This document shows, piece by piece, positions 59,440-64,000 of a DNA stretch of 64,000 nucleotides. Position numbers and translations under genes: made by a program. Each line of letters starts with the position of its first letter. Within the stretch, counting starts at the first letter, position 1. Origin of the DNA: Tigriopus japonicus (taxonomy: Eukaryota > Arthropoda > Copepoda > Harpacticoida > Harpacticidae). The notes below the pieces were generated by a model. That model was not told where the DNA came from, searched no databases, and worked only from the letters and a program-made list of their open reading frames with translations. Location: NCBI GenBank assembly GCA_010645155.1, contig CM021313.1, forward strand, positions 1,544,588 to 1,608,587, read 5' to 3'.

Positions 59440-60674
59440 CCCAAGTTTGTTGAGTATTTGGAAGCCCATGATATCATTCCCCCAGGGCACATGGGTTTCG
59501 AGCCCATTTTAGTAGTCACCCAATTAGTTGACCATATCGAGCAGATCATTGAGGGGCTTGAAAGTCACGAGTCAGTTGATGTAGTCTATCTTGACTTTGC
59601 CAAGGCCTTTGATAAGGTAGATCCTGGTCTTTTGCTCGATCAACTCAAAGAGTTTGGGATCCAGGGTAAGGTTCTGAATTGGATTGGTAGTTTCATGAGT
59701 GATAGGAAGCAAATAGTCAAGGTTGAAGGATCTTTTAGTGGCATGTATGATGTCAAGTCAGGTGTTCCACAAGGTTCATTTTTGGTCCGCTCCTGTTTAT
59801 TCTCTTTATTGCTCCTCTCCAGAAGTTTAGAACAAAAGCCAGTATTTCTTCATATGCTGATGACACAAAATTAGTTTGTGGAAGGAATGGTCAGGACTCA
59901 AAATGTTTAGTTGAGGACTTGGAGAAAGTCTACTCTTGGGTTGGTCAGAGTAATATGGCATTGAACGGGATGAAATTCCGCGCAATGACGTATGGGACGT
60001 CCAAATTAGATGTTCCACTCAAAGACAATGGAGGTTGTGATATTGAGCAGGTATCGTTCATGAGGGATTTAGGAGTTGTCATCCAAGATGATGGAAAGTT
60101 TGATGAGCATATCCAGTTGAAAGTGGGGAAGGCATTTCAAACATGTGGCTGGATCTACCGCATTTTCAAGTCCAGAGATACTGTAGTATTACGATGCCAT
60201 CTCTGTACAAGTCGATTGTTCAACCGCATCTTGAATATGCTTCCCCCTTTGGGCTCCAATGAGTTCGGCAGGTTTGCAAAAGGTCGAGCAGGTCCAAAGA
60301 TGTTTCACTAGGAACATCACAGGAATGAGAGAGCTCTCATATTCTGAGAGCACCTCCAAATCCAAGGGAATCGCGGCTAGTTCGTTCAATGAAGTCCTCC
60401 TCTCTTCTTTTTCGGGTTCCTTCATTGTTCAATTTGTTACCCATTAGTCTTCGTCGGGAATATGTAGGAGCTGATCCTCTAACAGCATTTAAGGTAGGAT
60501 TGGACACATTTTTAAATACTATTCCTGACCAACCCACTCTACAAGGGTTGTACAGATCTGCTAACAGTAACTCATTGGTAGATCAAATTTCATATAAGCG
60601 GTAATTTTATAAATTATATTGATCATTAACTCTCTTAACAAGGAATCCCATTCCTTGTAGCGGTATAAAAAAAA
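59406..60674 (+). mobile_element. 5'-truncated non-LTR retrotransposon with reverse transcriptase (copy C)
   Basis: Encodes the reverse transcriptase core of a Jockey/CR1-like LINE: VFEKIMKPKFVEYLEAHD, DVVYLDFAKAFDKVD, the GVPQGS block near 59760-59780, and the catalytic YADD at 59853-59864 in a different frame. A one-base deletion near 59787 separates GVPQGS from the following GPLLF-like segment. Another frame loss is near 60250 before the MSSAGLQKVEQVQ segment. About 150 bp present in copy A is deleted at 60348. The 3' tail ends SANSNSLVDQISYKR at 60603, followed by CCATTCCTTGTAGCGGTA and an A-rich stretch that looks like the LINE 3' end. The endonuclease and ORF1 regions are missing. Inactive. 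Confidence 0.88.
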
Positions 60675-61079
60675 ATCCGCCCCCCCCCCAAAAAAAAAAA
60701 TTAATAATAATAGTCAAAAACTGCATTTTTTTGAACATATAATACTCATTTTTTCATCATTTCTATCTTTTACACAATTTTTGTAATTCACCAAGTTTCC
60801 AAGAATATCTTTGCCGTTCGGCCATGCGCAAGCTCTTTCACAGTCTGCAGTTTACTCCACGTTTTCAACCCATCCTCATGACAATGCTCATGATGTTAAG
60901 GAAGATCCCTTGTTTCTAAGTTGGTATTGGCCTGTTGTGCATCTTCCTTCGTCTATTTCGGCTTTGAATCAAAATTCAGTCGCCGTTGAGACTTTGCATT
61001 GTGAACACCTTCCAAAGAGATTTGAAAGGCTCCGTGAACTTGGCTGCGTCGTCCAAAAGTAACTGACAGAAATAAAACC
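60675..61079. other. Homopolymer tract and upstream region of the sushi-like gene
   Basis: Starts with runs of A, C and A again (60668-60702), then AT-rich DNA. The last part must contain the 5' UTR of the secreted protein gene at 61080. Confidence 0.5.
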
Positions 61080-63423
61080 ATGGCACGGAAACTGCAAATC
61101 TCGATGATTTTTCTCTCGGCGCTTTTCATCGCAACCCAAGGTATTGGTAACGTTTATTCAAAACATTAAGATGAAAGTTCCAAAACTTCAAACCCACAAA
61201 TCAGAAAGTAATTTTATCGAACTGAGTTAGTGGCTACTTGAATAGGTGTGAATAGTCCAATAAGACCCTAAATATTGGTGCCTGTGAAAAAATGATAATC
61301 AATTTTATTCATTCAGTTTCTAGCGCTGAAGTCCTTCATTCTAAATACAGGTTTTCTTTTATTGCTCAACTCATGTTTTGGGGGGATTTTTCTGTGTGCT
61401 CATTTATGGAGGTGCCCTTAGTTAAGTCGAAGTAATTCTTGACATCAAATGTCGGACCTCCCATGGTAAAACCACAATATGATGAACGTCAAAACATTAA
61501 TTAGGAATCCAATTCTACGAGGGCTTGCTGGTGAAGTTAATGTCAGAGTGTGCTCCATCGACTTGAAAATTGTATTCTACAGTTAATGCACAGGTAATGA
61601 GGTCACCAGCCAAGAAATGCGTAGATACTAAGTCATCATCAAACTCTCATTTCCTTTTTTTTAAAGGGACCCTTTGTTACACTAGATCACCTACTTGAAC
61701 GTTGTTTGATAGCTTTGGAGGTGCCAAACATTTGACTAACTGACATAAACAAACATGTACAAGGCCGTAGAGGCAAAATGATTCTACCATAATGGTTGAT
61801 AGCAGTTTCCAGCCAACCCAGTGCATTGTCTGACTATCAATTGGCACAATTTCAAGACGATAACCGGACCAAAAACTTTGGTTCTGATTCTAATGAGAAC
61901 TTCACGTCCATTTTCGGCTCCTACCCAAACAATTCTCAATGTCATGATCCGACGGAAATGCCAATGGAAACAAAAAGTTCAGCTCGACGCTCAATTTTGG
62001 GTGACCTTGGACCGACACTGAAAGTTTTCAGGCGCATAGCTCATGGAAGATTACTTTAATATATCGTCTAGTTTGCGGTTGGAATTCCGATTTTGGCTTG
62101 CTCAGAAGAGCCAGATACATAATTAGCGATTCTATTTCGTCGGCCTCTATTTTGATACAACCTCGACCTTCTCGCCATATTTGAGGTGCTTAAATTGAAG
62201 ATGTTCCTTACAAAAGACATTAGTAGTATCGAAGGACCATAAAACAACGCCGTAAACACAGGTTACTGGGCAATGGATATCTCACAAAAAGTCCCATAGG
62301 GTTTATGGCCGAGCTCTTAAAATGAAATTTCTGAGCTGGGAAACAAATCTTATCCTAGGACACCGTTTTCAGAACACTTTCGAGCCATCTCGTGTTTTAA
62401 GTACTCGGAGCAACATGAATGAATACAGATCGTGATTTTTGACTTAAATGTCAAAGGGGAGTGTTCCCAGAAATAGTTTTGAAACTTCCATCACGACAAT
62501 GGTTTGTTGGCATATCACATTATGTAATTGGAAGGCTTGTTTTTCTCTCTCTCTCTCGAGAAGATTCACAAACATGCGGTTGATCCTGAACAACACATAA
62601 AACTGGAAATGAAGGTCTGGTCACTTCAGTTGTTGTGCTGTGAAATTCCAATTACGCCAATACTTTAGTATTCCCAAGCGAAGTAAATACAAATTTGCTG
62701 TCCATGAATGGCTAAGCGTCTGGTGGGAATTACCACAAGCGACAAGTCACTCAATTTAACTTGGACAATGAAGATGTCTCGATCAGGGAAGATTTTTGTC
62801 GTCCAAGTCATTGATATGCTTCCTCCTTGTCATGGCATCCAAATTGAATAGATCAATCCCAACCGTACATTGAACAGTCATGCTGTACTCTCATCGAGTA
62901 TTTTGTCAAAGCGATGAAATGCATATTGTGTGTTGTATGTACATAATCAATCTGCCTACCTCCATTTCCATTTAGCTTCTCCTCAACGTAATAATGGCGG
63001 TGGATTGACTACTTGTCCAGGAGTCGCTGGATATTGTTCCGAGGGTTATGTGGGAGATACATGCATCTTTGTTTGTGCGTTTGGTCGTCCTAATGTTCCC
63101 GTGTGCGAGGTAAAAAACACTGAGATGATGAATTTATATTTTTCAAAACATCTGCCAATTGTCGCACTAGATGGTTGGTTGACTTTACTTCTCTTTGAAT
63201 TATAGAGTAATGGCCAATGGACAGATCAACCTCGTTGTATCGAACATGAACCTGGAGTAGAATACCAAATTTCCGGAACTTGTCTCGGAATCCCGGGATA
63301 TTGCTCACTAGATGTAACTGGTGGGCTCTGCGAATTCGATTGTCTTACTGGACCGGACATTCGGTCATTCTGCACCTCGGACGGAACTTGGGAACCCTAT
63401 CCCATTTGTGAAGGAGACATCAG
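61080..63423 (+). CDS. Secreted protein with two six-cysteine sushi-like modules (partial)
   Basis: Proposed exons are 61080-61140, 62976-63109 and 63206-63423; the gene continues past 63424. Donors are GTATTG, GTAAAA and GTAAGT; acceptors are TTTAG and TATAG; phases 1, 0 and 2 join correctly. Exon 1 is a signal peptide, MARKLQISMIFLSALFIATQ, with a basic n-region and a hydrophobic core. The mature part has two modules with identical spacing, C-x6-C-x8-C-x3-C-x9-C-x11-C: first TTCPGVAGYCSEGYVGDTC..., then TCLGIPGYCSLDVTGGLC.... The SNGQWTDQPRC and TSDGTWEPYPIC ends resemble the G-x-W-x-C end of sushi/CCP domains, but there are six cysteines instead of four. An intron cuts module 1 between its fifth and sixth cysteines. 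Extracellular recognition or adhesion is inferred; function is unknown. Confidence 0.75.
61141..62975 (+). other. Intron 1 of the sushi-like gene
   Basis: Lies between the signal-peptide exon and the first module exon. It contains a short CT repeat near 62546 and unsupported open frames (for example 61796-62059). Additional small exons cannot be excluded. Confidence 0.6.
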
Positions 63424-64000
63424 GTAAGTTTTACAATAGGGTTTCGTTGAATTAACAGACAAATCGATCAACTGATCAAAAGTGGATCAATCGATTAATT
63501 CATATAAAAGTGGATTAATCGGTTAACCAGTTTTTGTCAGGTGGATTAATCAAATAAAATAAAAACAATGCCTTTCTGCTCATACGATGTTTTTTCGTAT
63601 CATTTTACGAAATTTGTCCTGAAAGAGTTTGGAATTGAAGAGTTAGAAAGACCTTTAACCCTACAGTGGGTGTAATCTTGTAAAACCAACTTTTAATTAA
63701 CTCTGCAATAATATTTTCATACTAGTGCAAAGTGGGATCTTCAATGAGGAAGAACAAGAAACATTCAACATAAATATTTCTCTTAAAATTTTCCATCAAA
63801 CAAGAGTTTAAGACTAAGAATTTTTGCATTACATCTGTCGATGGAATCTGCAAGCTACTCTAATGAATGCCTTAACTTACTGGTAGGTACTGAAAAAAAT
63901 CATACCAAGTTTCTATGGAAATTCCCAAACACTATGAAATGTGATTCAGACTCAGGAAACCTAGAGGTACAACTTTGATTTTCTGAGTTTCTCAAAGTCA
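63424..64000 (+). other. Start of intron 3 of the sushi-like gene, with GTGGATTAATC repeats
   Basis: Begins GTAAGTT. The motif GTGGAT(T/C)AATC occurs at 63482, 63510 and 63541; two of the three are exact. No coding sequence is seen to the window end. Confidence 0.55.

Noticed and set aside
60660..60702. Homopolymer A/C/A run as a regulatory element
   Set aside because: It sits at the LINE 3' end and is best explained as a decayed A-rich tail or a sequencing-difficult tract.

Overview
This is eukaryotic nuclear DNA from an invertebrate animal. Spliced genes with GT-AG introns, AATAAA poly(A) signals, a DEG/ENaC channel gene (an animal-only family), a Raver-type RNA-binding protein, TOPORS and LSM4 all support this. 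An arthropod, possibly a crustacean such as a copepod, fits the general look of the genes, LINE and hAT elements, but the sequence alone does not fix the species.

Layout. 1-4.6 kb: AT-rich non-coding DNA holding a foldback element (3362-4021) and a hAT-like fragment. 4.7-6.0 kb (+): a two-exon gene for a Myb/SANT protein of the telobox type. 7.3-40.5 kb (+): one large gene, a Raver (PTB-binding, three-RRM) homologue; its first coding exon is at 7808-8197 and the rest lie at 37514-40512. They are separated by a 29.3 kb intron that splits RRM1. That intron carries an apparently identical 3,083 bp direct duplication and is unusually rich in the pentamer GTTCC/GGAAC. The last Raver exon contains an in-frame, stop-free 66 nt segment with perfect intron ends (an exitron or mini-intron).

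42.2-43.8 kb: a complete non-autonomous hAT transposon with an 8 bp target-site duplication, terminal inverted repeats and an internal foldback. 46.7-47.0 kb (+): LSM4, single exon. 48.3-50.6 kb (-): TOPORS, single exon. 53.9-54.9 kb (+): a TAX1BP3/TIP-1-like single-PDZ protein with a candidate 15 nt microexon. 55.1-57.7 kb (-): a DEG/ENaC channel subunit, convergent with the PDZ gene. 61.1-63.4 kb onward (+): a secreted protein with two six-cysteine sushi-like modules, running off the window. Three related, decayed non-LTR retrotransposon pieces lie at 47.2, 51.9 and 59.4 kb; the last has an inverted duplication at its 5' junction.

The genes do not form one pathway. Several act on RNA (Raver with PTB in splicing; LSM4 in U6 snRNP and mRNA decay), but nothing suggests their adjacency matters. 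No CRISPR, operon or prokaryotic feature was seen, and no tRNA or rRNA gene was recognised by eye.
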